A DNA stretch of 49,710 nt from positions 1 to 49,710 of the forward strand of contig NZ_LZSY01000160.1 in the NCBI RefSeq assembly GCF_001665625.1. The letters run 5' to 3'. The number at the start of each line of letters is the position of its first letter. The stretch's first letter is position 1. Source of the DNA: Mycolicibacterium peregrinum (lineage in GTDB: Bacteria > Actinomycetota > Actinomycetes > Mycobacteriales > Mycobacteriaceae). Made by a program: the position numbers and the translations under genes. This document shows positions 35,714 to 44,391 of the stretch, piece by piece. Below the pieces are notes generated by a model. It was given only the letters and a program-made list of their open reading frames with translations. It did not search any database and was not told the origin of the DNA.

Positions 35714-36706
35714 TCAGATTTCGCGGTCGCGTAGGGCTAGTTGGTCGACTTCGTGCGGATCCTGACCCACCAGATCGGCGATCAGCCCGTCGTCCGACAA
35801 GTCCATCGGTTCGGAGTGTTTCCAGTCGTGATGGGCCACCTCGTTGAGGCGCTTGATGATGTGGTGGTCGGTCACTTCGATGGCCAATTCGCGGCGGTGG
35901 TCGAAGCTGCCCGGAGAGAAGTTGATCGAGCCGACGATCGCCCGCTCGTGATCGGCGAGGATCATTTTCGCGTGCAGCTTCATGTGCTTGAGGCGGTGGA
36001 TCTTGATGCCGACGTCGTCGAGGATGCGCATCCCACTGACGCCTTCGAGCAGCTTGCCCGACTTGAGGTGGTGGGCCGCGCGGGCCATGACATGAACCTT
36101 CACCCCGCGGTGCGCCGCGCGCACCAACCGCTCGATGATCACCGGATCCTGATAACGCTCGTTCTGGACGAACAACGTGTGCTTGGCGGTGTCGATGAAC
36201 TCGGCGATGCGATGCCTGCCGTTGGTGGGGCACCAGATCAGGTGCGCCCCACCGCCCGGATCGAAGTCCTCACGCGCCCAGTCGGCCTCGAAGCAGTCTA
36301 TGATCTCGGCGACCTCGTAGACGCTGGGAGTGACGACGGCGTAGTCCCGCGTCACGGTGAAGTTCTCCTCTGTCCAGTTCAGCGACTCGACGAACGCTCG
36401 CTCGTCGTCGACGACCATGGACTTCTCGTGCGTCAGGTCGAAGGCCGGGTTGCTCTCGCGGACCGCGATACCGAACCGCTGCAACGTCTCCCGGGCAACG
36501 TCGTTGTCGGTCTCGCCGTCACGCCGCTCGGGGTTGAGCATGACCTTGACGTCGACACCACGCCGGTGAGCCGCCACCACCGCTTCCAACAGCGGCCGGT
36601 GGCTGAAGGCGAACATCTTGATGCGCACCGACCGGGTGGACTCCCCGATCGCATCGATCACGGGCTTCGCCGAGTCGTCGGGCAGGATGATCAGCGAACG
36701 CGTCAC
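35714..36706 (-). CDS. phospholipase D-family protein with two HKD motifs
   Basis: The 330-residue soluble protein has two complete HKD sites: HEKSMVVDDERAFVESLN in the first half and HAKMILADHERAIVGSINF in the second. This is the arrangement of PLD and cardiolipin-synthase-type phosphatidyltransferases. There is no signal peptide or N-terminal membrane helix, unlike bacterial cardiolipin synthases. The GTG start overlaps the ABC exporter stop (GTGA). The activity could be transphosphatidylation, lipid or nucleic acid hydrolysis; which one is not decided by the sequence. Confidence 0.85.
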   Translation of the reverse strand: MTRSLIILPDDSAKPVIDAIGESTRSVRIKMFAFSHRPLLEAVVAAHRRGVDVKVMLNPERRDGETDNDVARETLQRFGIAVRESNPAFDLTHEKSMVVDDERAFVESLNWTEENFTVTRDYAVVTPSVYEVAEIIDCFEADWAREDFDPGGGAHLIWCPTNGRHRIAEFIDTAKHTLFVQNERYQDPVIIERLVRAAHRGVKVHVMARAAHHLKSGKLLEGVSGMRILDDVGIKIHRLKHMKLHAKMILADHERAIVGSINFSPGSFDHRRELAIEVTDHHIIKRLNEVAHHDWKHSEPMDLSDDGLIADLVGQDPHEVDQLALRDREI

Positions 36707-38478
36707 GTTGTCTCGTCCTCGTATTGGATGCGGTGCAGTTCGGCATATCTGCCGCCGGCGGTGAGTAGTTCGGTGTGCGTGCCCTGCTCGACGACACGGC
36801 CCTCCTCGAGCACCACGATCGTGTCCGCGTCACGAATTGTGCTGAGCCGATGGGCAATCGTGATCACCGTGCGGTCTTTCATCAACCGCTGCAACGCGGA
36901 CATCACGAGACGCTCGGACTCGGCGTCCAGCGCTGCGGTCGGTTCGTCGAGGATGAGGATCGGGCTGTCCCGGATGAGCGCACGGGCGATGCCGATGCGC
37001 TGACGCTGGCCGCCGGAGAGGGTGAGGCCACGCTCCCCCACCGGACTGTCGTAGCCCTGCGGCATCTCGGAGATGAACTCGTGGGCGTTGGCCAGTTTGG
37101 CCATTTCGACGATCTCGTCGTGGTCGGCGTCGGGCCGGCCGAAGGCGATGTTGTCGCGGATGGTGCCCCGAAACAGGACCGTGTCCTGCAATACGTAGGC
37201 GATCTGGCGGCGGAGTTCGTGAAGTTTGTAATCGCGCAGGTCGACCCCGTCGACGCGGACGGTGCCCATGCTGGGGTCGTAGAACCGCGGAATCAGGCTG
37301 ACCAGGCTGGATTTTCCGCTTCCAGTGTGTCCGACGACGCCGACGAGTTGACCCGGTTTCACCTCAAAGGTGACATCGCGCAGCACGGGTGTCTCGCTGT
37401 CGTAGCTGAACGCCACCCGCTCGAAGCTGATCGCGCCCTTGATGCGCTCGGTGTCGATGGCGTCGGGTTTTTCCTCGACCGACGTCTCCGCGGTGAGCAG
37501 GGCGTTGACACGGTCGACCCCGACCGAGGCCATGGCGATGGTGTTGGTGAGCTTGGCCAGATCCTGCACCGGCTTGAAGAACGAGGCCAGATAGGAGATG
37601 AAGACGGTCAACGTGCCCGCCGTCATCGCGCCGGCGAGGATGAGCGCCGACCCGCGCCACAGCACCACCGCGGTACAGGCGGCCACCACGACGCCGACGA
37701 TGGGTGACACCACCGATTTCACCCGCCGCGCATTGAGTGCCGCATCGACGGCCTGCTGGCCGGCTGCCGCCAACTCCCGCTCCTGCATGTCCTCGCGATC
37801 GAACGCCTTGACCACCCGGATGGACTGCAGGCCCTCCTCCGCGACCGCGACGATGTCGGATTCCCGTCTGCGCACCTCATGGGTCGCCGCCTTCACGGCC
37901 TTCCGGATCCGGGACACGAACAGCAGGAGCAAGGGCGCCACGGCGAGCGCGATGAGCGTGAAATCCCACTGCAGCCACAGCATCATGGCCAGCATTCCCA
38001 CGATGGTCAGCAGGTCGGTCGCGATGCCCAGGGTCGAGGACGACGCGAAGCTCTGGATGGTGTCGACGTCATCGGTGAGCGTGCTCAAGATGGGGCCGAC
38101 GCGGTGGGTGTCGAAGTAGTTGAGCGACAACTGCTGCAAGTGATGGTAGGCGCGGGTGCGAAGGTCGTTGCCGATGCGCTGGCCGACGGTTTCGGTCAGG
38201 TAGTTGGAGATGTACGACGCGATCGCTGCCACCACGGCGATGACCAGGACCATGATCGCCGCGAGACCGGCGATGTGCATCTTGGTTTCGCCGCCCAGCA
38301 GCGGTTGCAGCATGCCATGCAGCCATCCGGGCAGCGGGTGGTGACCGACCACGCTGTCGAGTACGACCTTCAGCGGCCACGGCGCGGCCAGGCCGGTGGC
38401 GATCTGCACCAGCAGCACGGCAAAGATCCCGGCGATCAGCAACCGGTAGGGGCGGATCAGCTCAAGAATCAGTCGCAT
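36703..38478 (-). CDS. ABC exporter with fused membrane and ATPase domains
   Basis: The 591-residue half-transporter has six helices in residues 1-310 and an ATPase after about 340. Walker A is GHTGSGKSS, the signature is LSGGQRQRIG, Walker B is ILILDEPTAALD, and the switch is IAHRLSTIRDA. The type IV (MsbA-like) layout suggests a homodimer moving lipids or drugs. The start is ATG 38478 (MRLILELIRPYRLL); the 27 residues upstream in frame lack coding character. It is translationally coupled to the PLD-family gene. Confidence 0.9.
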   Translation of the reverse strand: MRLILELIRPYRLLIAGIFAVLLVQIATGLAAPWPLKVVLDSVVGHHPLPGWLHGMLQPLLGGETKMHIAGLAAIMVLVIAVVAAIASYISNYLTETVGQRIGNDLRTRAYHHLQQLSLNYFDTHRVGPILSTLTDDVDTIQSFASSSTLGIATDLLTIVGMLAMMLWLQWDFTLIALAVAPLLLLFVSRIRKAVKAATHEVRRRESDIVAVAEEGLQSIRVVKAFDREDMQERELAAAGQQAVDAALNARRVKSVVSPIVGVVVAACTAVVLWRGSALILAGAMTAGTLTVFISYLASFFKPVQDLAKLTNTIAMASVGVDRVNALLTAETSVEEKPDAIDTERIKGAISFERVAFSYDSETPVLRDVTFEVKPGQLVGVVGHTGSGKSSLVSLIPRFYDPSMGTVRVDGVDLRDYKLHELRRQIAYVLQDTVLFRGTIRDNIAFGRPDADHDEIVEMAKLANAHEFISEMPQGYDSPVGERGLTLSGGQRQRIGIARALIRDSPILILDEPTAALDAESERLVMSALQRLMKDRTVITIAHRLSTIRDADTIVVLEEGRVVEQGTHTELLTAGGRYAELHRIQYEDETT

Positions 38479-38625
38479 TGCGGCCGCTGCCTCAATCGGG
38501 GGTCGTGAACTGGATTGACGTCCAGTTGGTCGCCACACACTACAACGCCGCAATGACATCAGCGTGGCTCACTTATCACCCCGCTGACCTTTTGCTGAAG
38601 GCGCACGCCCAGCGAAGTGGCCGGA

Positions 38626-39261
38626 CTACACATCGACCGGTACGGCGACCTCGTTTCGCCGCAGCGGCGGTAGCGTCCATGGTGGGTCGTAGAACCAGGC
38701 CGTCGCCTCGTCCCCGCTGTCGAAGCCGGTGGCCCGCAGCGCCTCCCGAAGTTGCTCCGTGCGCCGAGAGATGGCATCCGCTCGACGATCACCACTGAAT
38801 CGCAGCACCGCGACGGTCTGAGCGGGCAACTCCACGATTCGGACCCGGTTGTCATCAGGCTCGGGAAGTGTCTGCACCGTCCACGCAGCAGGTAGATAGA
38901 ACCGGACGTCCCACCCCTGCTCGGCATCGCCGTCTTGCGCCACCGGCGCGGTCATCGCGATCTTCTGCCCACCTCGGGCGGTCTCGCGTTCGGACGCCGA
39001 GGCGGCGACCGCTCCGTGGCGGTGGTTCCCGCCGAATATATAGCCGGCCAACCTGCGGAATCCGGTGTGGAGCGCAGCCTCCCTACTGTCAGCGAAGACG
39101 GTGGTCTCGGCGGCCAGGCGCGGCAGGTAGTGACGCAGCTCGACCCCATCGATCAGCGGTTCAGCCCGGTAGGACGGTTCCTCGGTGCCCCTCCGGCATC
39201 CGATGACCGACCCGGCCAGCCCAACGGTGTCGCCGATCAACCCGATGAAGCGGTCCAGCAT
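38626..39261 (-). CDS. SOUL-family heme-binding protein
   Basis: The 211-residue SOUL/HBP domain protein has IDGVELRHYLPRLAAETTV, GFRRLAGYIFG, KIAMTAPV, then WDVRFYLPAAWT and LPEPDDNRVRI, in the order typical of the family. The proteins bind heme or related tetrapyrroles; the physiological role in bacteria is unclear. GAAGGAG lies a good distance before the ATG. It is a single gene with short intergenic regions either side. Confidence 0.9.
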   Translation of the reverse strand: MLDRFIGLIGDTVGLAGSVIGCRRGTEEPSYRAEPLIDGVELRHYLPRLAAETTVFADSREAALHTGFRRLAGYIFGGNHRHGAVAASASERETARGGQKIAMTAPVAQDGDAEQGWDVRFYLPAAWTVQTLPEPDDNRVRIVELPAQTVAVLRFSGDRRADAISRRTEQLREALRATGFDSGDEATAWFYDPPWTLPPLRRNEVAVPVDV

Positions 39262-39368
39262 GGCTTGCTCCTTCTTCCCGTGACGCAGCCTGCTGCGGCG
39301 TCATCAGGTATTCGGAGCCGCCGCCATCGCGGATGGGCGGCACGCCGATCAGATCTGGTCGGCCGCCC

Positions 39369-40307
39369 TCAGCTCATCGCGTTCTCGACCGGCACCTTCT
39401 GCACGTAGGCTTCGACAGCCGTTGTGGCATCGGCATTTTCGCTCCATCCGGGAGGACCGAACAGATAGCCGAGGCGGCCGCGCCAGGTTCGGGCCCGCCA
39501 GACGTCACCGACCATGGCCACGAACTCGTGGTAGTTCACCTTGATCGGGTTGTGGGTGTCGATGTTCTTGGTGAGGCCGTACCGGACGGGCTCATCTTCA
39601 GCGACGAAGCTCCCGAACATCCGGTCCCACAGGATGAAGATGCCCGCATAGTTCTTGTCGAGGTAGGGGTTGTTGGCGCCGTGATGCACGCGGTGGTGCG
39701 ACGGGGTGTTGAACACAAACTCGATCGCGCGGGGCAACCGCTCGATGCGCTCGGTATGGATCGGGAACTGATAGAGCAGAACGATCGCCTGCGACAGGAA
39801 CACCAGCCAGGCCGGGATCCCGATGAGGGCCAACCCCGCATAACCGATCGTGGACAGAAATGACCCGGGAATCAGCCAGGACAGCCGCGTGGCCGTGGAA
39901 AGGTTGAAGTACTGACTCGAGTGGTGCACGTTGTGGGCAGCCCAGAACATCCGGATGCGGTGGGACATCCGGTGTTGCAGGTAGTAGGCCAGGTCAGCCA
40001 GCACGATGGCCAGCACCCAGACCCACCAGTGCGAAGCCGAGAGATGCAGTGGTGTCACGGCAGCGGCGATCGCCACCATCGGTACCGCGATGAACTTGTC
40101 CAATGGCCGCAGGATGAAACCCAACGCGTAGATCGAGAGGTTTGTGCCGGTATCCCGCCAGGAGATGCCGGCTCGGAGCCGGGCGGAATCGCCGTTCTTG
40201 CCTGTGTCCTTGTCCCTGTCTTTGTCGAAGTGGTAGCTGAGGAACTCGACCGCCATCAGGACGAAGAATGCGGGCATGGCGTAGAGCCCGATACGCAACG
40301 GATCCAT
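39369..40307 (-). CDS. fatty acid hydroxylase / sterol desaturase family protein
   Basis: The 312-residue membrane protein has the three histidine clusters that bind the di-iron centre: QHRMSH, HNVHH and HHRVHH, between hydrophobic helices. Substrates in the superfamily are sterols, fatty acids or carotenoids; here it is unknown. The ATG at 40307 has AGGGG upstream and begins 5 nt after the TetR stop, so the two form an operon. The open frame extending back into the TetR gene is shadow. Confidence 0.88.
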   Translation of the reverse strand: MDPLRIGLYAMPAFFVLMAVEFLSYHFDKDRDKDTGKNGDSARLRAGISWRDTGTNLSIYALGFILRPLDKFIAVPMVAIAAAVTPLHLSASHWWVWVLAIVLADLAYYLQHRMSHRIRMFWAAHNVHHSSQYFNLSTATRLSWLIPGSFLSTIGYAGLALIGIPAWLVFLSQAIVLLYQFPIHTERIERLPRAIEFVFNTPSHHRVHHGANNPYLDKNYAGIFILWDRMFGSFVAEDEPVRYGLTKNIDTHNPIKVNYHEFVAMVGDVWRARTWRGRLGYLFGPPGWSENADATTAVEAYVQKVPVENAMS

Positions 40308-40312
40308 CGCGA

Positions 40313-40954
40313 CTACCCCTTGGCTTTCTTGGGCATACCGGCCAACTGCCAGGTCAGCGCTTGGCCGAACAGTTCCTCGGGCACCCTCGTCGGGTCGATG
40401 CGGCGCTGCCGGATCAGCCCCTGGAACAGCGCGAGGACCACGACGGTGAATCCGTCCAACGAGACGCTGTCGTCGACGTTGTTGCGCTCGAGCGCCTCGG
40501 CGAGGATCTCGCGCAGAGAGGCCAGTGTGCGGGCGGACCGGTCCTGCAAGATCTGCATACCGTCGGGATTGCGCACCGCGTGCAACCAGAATTCGGCCTG
40601 GATCGACTCGAACTCGATGTCGTTGTCGGCGATCTCGACGAGCACCCGCCCCAGCGCGGCCAGTGGGCCGTCGGCGTTCTCGGAGATGGTCTGCGCCACC
40701 TGGTCGAGCCGACCGGAGGCACGTTCGTTCATCAGCTCGGAGAACAGCTGCTCCTTGCTGGAGAAGTTCGAATACACCGCACCGACCGAATACCCCGCCG
40801 CCGCGGCGATCTCGTCCACCGACGCCGCGGCATAGCCCTTGCGGGCACACGTCTGGGCGGCGGCGTCCAAGAGCGCCGCCCGGGTCCGTGCCTGGTTCTC
40901 TGCCCGCGTCCGCCGCACCGGCGTCGCCTCATCATCGCTTCGATCGTCGACCAT
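40313..40954 (-). CDS. TetR-family regulator of the hydroxylase gene
   Basis: The 213-residue regulator has a TetR HTH at about residues 22-70 (ARTRAALLDAAAQTCARKGY, then SVDEIAAAAGYSVGAVYSNF). The C-terminal domain is helical and probably binds a hydrophobic ligand. It appears leaderless: TACTAT on the minus strand ends 7 nt before the ATG and lies inside a perfect dyad, which points to autorepression together with the downstream hydroxylase. Confidence 0.9.
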   Translation of the reverse strand: MVDDRSDDEATPVRRTRAENQARTRAALLDAAAQTCARKGYAAASVDEIAAAAGYSVGAVYSNFSSKEQLFSELMNERASGRLDQVAQTISENADGPLAALGRVLVEIADNDIEFESIQAEFWLHAVRNPDGMQILQDRSARTLASLREILAEALERNNVDDSVSLDGFTVVVLALFQGLIRQRRIDPTRVPEELFGQALTWQLAGMPKKAKG

Positions 40955-40957
40955 ATT

Positions 40958-41007
40958 TCAGATAGTAGTCGCTATCTGAGTTTTCGGATAGTGTTCGTCA
41001 TCCGAAA
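40958..41007. promoter_or_regulatory. two operator-like dyads upstream of the TetR gene
   Basis: Site 1 is TCAGATAG-N6-CTATCTGA (40958-40979), a perfect 8-6-8 palindrome covering the TetR -10 box. Site 2 is TTTCGGAT-N10-ATCCGAAA (40982-41007), also perfect. Their half-sites are related (CAGATAG / CGGATAG), so one regulator could bind both. This is probably the operator of the adjacent TetR protein. Confidence 0.7.
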
Positions 41008-41049
41008 TATTCCTTGGGCCTGTCAGCGGTCGATCGGAATAATCGGCGG

Positions 41050-41577
41050 GTGTCCTTCTTCGGGATCCCGGGCTATCAGCCGCAGTGGCTCGTCGGCCGG
41101 CACACAATTGCTCGCGCCCACGGACGCCGATTGCACGCACAGATCGGACGCCGCCTCACCCGCAGCTGGCTGGTCTGGGACCGCGTCGCCGATGAGTGGG
41201 TCGCCGACTGCCCCGTCCTGCTGGACTTCGAAGGCGAGCAGGTAGAGCTCACCCACCAGAAAGTCGACGATCTGTCCATCACCTGGAACAACATCGACCC
41301 CTGTGAGCCGATCGCCTACGGCGAGGATCCGAAGGACATCTCCCTGACGTGGCGAGACGACGCATGTCGGCGGCTTTCAGCCTTTCACGGACAACAGCTC
41401 CACACCGTCGAACTTCTGGCGTGGAGCGGCAGCGAAACCGACCTCGCCAACGAGATGGTCGCGGTCAGCTTCGGGTTCGCCCACGACCGGATCACCATCA
41501 CCAACGGCCTCGACGAGAACGCCATTGAATTCGGCCCACCGAAGCCCGAATACCGTAGCCACCCACTGCACAACTGA
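41050..41577 (+). CDS. hypothetical protein, about 175 aa
   Basis: The soluble, Trp/Asp-rich protein contains IPGYQPQWLVGRHTIARAHG and a middle VWDRVADEWVADCPVLLDFE. I recognise no family. The start is uncertain: GTG 41050 begins just before the conserved-looking segment, and a TTG at 41014 would add 12 residues. It is the last apparently intact gene before the IS21 junction. An inverted repeat follows its stop. Confidence 0.6.
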   Translation: MSFFGIPGYQPQWLVGRHTIARAHGRRLHAQIGRRLTRSWLVWDRVADEWVADCPVLLDFEGEQVELTHQKVDDLSITWNNIDPCEPIAYGEDPKDISLTWRDDACRRLSAFHGQQLHTVELLAWSGSETDLANEMVAVSFGFAHDRITITNGLDENAIEFGPPKPEYRSHPLHN

Positions 41578-41579
41578 CC

Positions 41580-41643
41580 CCACGGAACACGCGCCGGCCA
41601 ATTGGCCCTGCCGAAACCGGTGTTCCCCCGGTCGATTCCGTGG
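41580..41643. terminator. structured intergenic region, possible terminator
   Basis: CCACGGAA (41580-41587) pairs with TTCCGTGG (41636-41643), enclosing a perfect GGCCAATTGGCC palindrome (41596-41607). The outer stem begins 3 nt after the upstream stop codon. There is no U-tract. Confidence 0.4.
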
Positions 41644-41737
41644 CCCACAAGCCCCGACTGACGCCGATTGCTTATGCTGCGCCTGGACTCCCGCAACTAC
41701 ACGTGCCGGACTCGCGGCAGGAAAGTTCAGGGCACAG

Positions 41738-42096
41738 ATGGAATCAATTGAGACTGTCCGCGAACGCGTCGCGACCGCAGGACGCGAACATCTGGGCGAT
41801 GAACTCGGAGCGCAATGGTCGTCGATGCTCGCCGAGGGCACCCGTCTACGGGCATCCCACCCTCCCGCACAACGTCAGTTCGCTCTTCGCCCGAACGTCA
41901 GCGCCGCACCGGTCGGAAGACTGGGCGGACCGGCGCCCCTTGCGAAAGGCGCAGAGTGGCCGATTTGGAGTGGCTACGGTCCGCTGGCGCATATCGCCAC
42001 CCTCGACTGTCAGGCGCTGCACCGGTACTTACCAGAGGCGCTGAAGGCGGCCGGATTTCCGCGGGACGGCCTCCTGTCGTTCTTCTACTTCGACGG
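41738..42096 (+). pseudogene. DUF1963 (YwqG-like) gene truncated by an IS21 element
   Basis: The ATG opens a frame that reads VGRLGGPAPLAKGAEWPIW, PLAHIATLDCQALHRYLPEA and GLLSFFYFDG, the first third to half of a DUF1963/YwqG-type protein. At about 42096 it enters IS sequence and stops four codons later (VAAS, TGA at 42110-42112). The missing 3' part is not found after the IS. Functions of the family are unknown. As it stands it encodes about 124 residues and is probably inactive. Confidence 0.75.
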
Positions 42097-42168
42097 TGTC
42101 GCAGCTTCGTGAAAAGTAGACCGCTGAGGGCCCCGCAATTTTGACCCACCTGGTGGTCTTTTGGAGGG

Positions 42169-43428
42169 ATGCGTTCGGTGGAGGATTGGGCAGAGATTCG
42201 GCGGTTGCATCGGGCTGAGGGGGTGCCGATCCGGGAGGTGGCCCGCCGTTTGGGTATCGCGCGGAACACGGTGCGGTCGGCGTTGGCCTCGGACCGGCCG
42301 CCGCAGTATGAGCGTAAGCCTGGTGGCTCGGTGGCCGATGCGTTCGAGCCGCAGATTCGGGCGTTGCTGACCGAGTGGCCCAAGATGCCGTCCCCAGTGA
42401 TCGCAGAGCGGATCGGTTGGCCGTATTCGGCCGGGCCGTTGAAGAAGAAACTGCAGAAGATTCGACCGGAGTATGTGGGGATCGATCCGGTCGACAGATT
42501 TGTGTACCGGCCCGGACAGATCGCGCAATGCGATCTATGGTTCCCCGCGCCCAGGATTCCGGTCGGTGACGGCCAGGAGCGGGTGTTGCCGGTGCTGGTG
42601 ATGGTGTCGGGATTCTCCCGCACGATCAGCGCGGTGATGCTGCCATCGCGCCAAGCGGGCGACATCTTGTCCGGAATGTGGTTACTGATCGCTCATTGGG
42701 GGCGCGTGCCGAAGACCCTTGTGTGGGACCGTGAAGCTGCGATCGGCGGCACGGGCCGGGTCTCAAGCGCGGCCGCCGCGTTCGCCGGCACCCTGGCGAC
42801 TCGCGTCCAGTTGGCCCCACCCCGCGACCCGGAATACAAGGGCATGGTGGAGCGGGCCAACGGCTATCTGGAGACCTCATTCCTACCGGGGCGCCAGTTC
42901 GTTTCGCCGGCCGATTTCAACGCCCAGATCACAGAATGGTTGGCGCGGGCCAACACTCGCACGGTCCGGTCGATCGGCGCGCGGCCAGTGGACCTGTTCG
43001 AGACTGATTGCCAGGCGATGCTCGAACTGCCGCCGGTCATGCCCACGATTGGGCTCACCCACCGCATCCGGCTCGCCCGCGACTACTACGTGCGGGTCGA
43101 CGCCGTGGACTACTCAGTCGATCCGCGGGTGATCGGCCGGTTCGTCGACGTCAGCGCCTCGCTTGAGGAAGTGGTGGTGCGCTGTGACGGTCAGATGGTG
43201 GCCCGCCACCAACGCAGTTGGGCGGCTCATGCCACCGTCACGGACCCGGCCCACGTCGGTATCGCGGCCGGACTGCGCAATGTTCTGGCTGACCAACGCA
43301 ATCGCCGGGCCGCGACCCGCCGTCACCATGACGGGCACCCGGTGGCGCTGCGTGCCCTACCGGATTACGACGTCCTGTTCGGCGTCGATTTCGATTCCAC
43401 TCCAACAACAGTGAGGAACAGTTCATGA
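42169..43428 (+). CDS. istA: IstA, IS21-family transposase
   Basis: The 419-residue transposase has an N-terminal HTH (EGVPIREVARRLGIARNTVR, about residues 17-36) and an rve integrase core. The likely DDE residues are Asp in AQCDLWFP, Asp in LVWDREAAI and Glu in KGMVERANGYLE. It cuts and joins the IS ends. GGAGGG lies directly before the ATG, so a GTG three codons on (42178) is an equally good start. The frame is intact, so the IS may still be active. Confidence 0.95.
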   Translation: MRSVEDWAEIRRLHRAEGVPIREVARRLGIARNTVRSALASDRPPQYERKPGGSVADAFEPQIRALLTEWPKMPSPVIAERIGWPYSAGPLKKKLQKIRPEYVGIDPVDRFVYRPGQIAQCDLWFPAPRIPVGDGQERVLPVLVMVSGFSRTISAVMLPSRQAGDILSGMWLLIAHWGRVPKTLVWDREAAIGGTGRVSSAAAAFAGTLATRVQLAPPRDPEYKGMVERANGYLETSFLPGRQFVSPADFNAQITEWLARANTRTVRSIGARPVDLFETDCQAMLELPPVMPTIGLTHRIRLARDYYVRVDAVDYSVDPRVIGRFVDVSASLEEVVVRCDGQMVARHQRSWAAHATVTDPAHVGIAAGLRNVLADQRNRRAATRRHHDGHPVALRALPDYDVLFGVDFDSTPTTVRNSS

Positions 43429-44285
43429 CCCCAGCCGCCACACCGGTCAAGGCGCGACCTGCTGACGCCGGACCACCGCTGCCGGCCGATGCGCCGCCGT
43501 TGGCCTCGGTGCCCGCCGACGGGTTGCCCGCCCAGCTCGCGTACCTCACCCGGGTGCTCAAGACCCCGACGATTGGGCGGTGCTGGGAACCCTTGGCCGA
43601 CCAGGCCCGGGATGAAAACTGGTCCCACGAAGAATATTTGGCCGCGATCCTGCAACGCCAGGTCGCCGACCGCGAATCGGCTGGCACCATCATGCGGATC
43701 CGCACCGCGCACTTCCCGCAGGTCAAAACCTTGGAGGACTTCAACCTCGATCATCTACCGTCGCTGCGGCGGGATGTGCTGGCACACTTGGCCACCGGCA
43801 TGTTCGTCCCCAAAGCCGAGAATGTGGTCCTGCTCGGCCCGCCCGGTATCGGGAAAACACATATCGCGATCGGCCTGGGAGTTAAGGCCGCGCACGCCGG
43901 CTACTCGGTGTTGTTCGATACCGCATCGAACTGGATCGCCCGACTCTCCACAGCACACCACGCCAACCGCCTTGAAGCCGAGCTCAAGAAGATCCGCCGA
44001 TATAAGCTCATCATCATCGACGAGGTCGGGTACATCCCGTTTGATCAGGACGCAGCCAACTTGTTCTTCCAACTGATCGCCTCCCGGTATGAGATCGGCT
44101 CGATCATGGTGACCTCAAACCTGCCGTTCGGGCGCTGGGGCGAGACCTTCTCCGACGATGTCGTCGCCGCGGCCATGATCGACCGCCTGGTGCACCACGC
44201 CGAAGTTCTCACCCTGACCGGAGACTCCTACCGCACGCGCACCCGCCGCGAACTCCTTGGCAAGAGTCGAACCAACAGCAACTAA
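43425..44285 (+). CDS. istB: IstB, IS21-family ATP-binding helper
   Basis: The 286-residue DnaC-like AAA+ ATPase has Walker A LLGPPGIGKTH and Walker B LIIIDEVGYIPF, with a sensor-like MVTSNLPFGRW. It assists IstA in target selection. The N-terminal 35 residues are a Pro/Ala-rich extension. The ATG overlaps the istA stop (ATGA), as usual in the family. Confidence 0.95.
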   Translation: MTPAATPVKARPADAGPPLPADAPPLASVPADGLPAQLAYLTRVLKTPTIGRCWEPLADQARDENWSHEEYLAAILQRQVADRESAGTIMRIRTAHFPQVKTLEDFNLDHLPSLRRDVLAHLATGMFVPKAENVVLLGPPGIGKTHIAIGLGVKAAHAGYSVLFDTASNWIARLSTAHHANRLEAELKKIRRYKLIIIDEVGYIPFDQDAANLFFQLIASRYEIGSIMVTSNLPFGRWGETFSDDVVAAAMIDRLVHHAEVLTLTGDSYRTRTRRELLGKSRTNSN

Positions 44286-44370
44286 CCTCCACGGGCGGGT
44301 CAGTTCCCGAGAACTTTTCGATTGGGCACCTACGCAACTACGCAACCCCTCGGTCTCATTTCTAAAGATT

Positions 44371-44382
44371 CGAGACGTCTCG
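44371..44382. repeat. 12-bp perfect palindrome
   Basis: CGAGACGTCTCG lies between the IS and the 3' end of the TetR gene. It might form part of a terminator for the leftward TetR transcript; no U-tract follows. Confidence 0.3.
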
Positions 44383-44391
44383 CGTCTTGTC

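Larger units (their letters stand above)
42097..44345 (+). mobile_element. IS21-family insertion sequence
   Basis: This element of about 2.2 kb carries istA and istB in the usual overlapping order. The left boundary is set where the DUF1963 similarity ends and a TGT-type terminus begins. GAAAAGT and TGACCC motifs near the left end (42111-42117, 42142-42147) recur in inverted orientation near the right (about 44297-44318), as expected for IS21 terminal repeats. The right edge is uncertain within 44330-44345, where CTACGCAA occurs twice in tandem. No target-site duplication is visible. Confidence 0.8.

Noticed and set aside
39161..39343. 60-codon minus-strand frame overlapping the SOUL gene start
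   Set aside because: It overlaps the 5' end of SOUL in another frame, has no ribosome site, and the SOUL start has a strong one.
40308..40850. N-terminal extension of the fatty acid hydroxylase over the TetR gene
   Set aside because: Arg-rich shadow of the TetR frame; ATG 40307 with AGGGG fits the family start.
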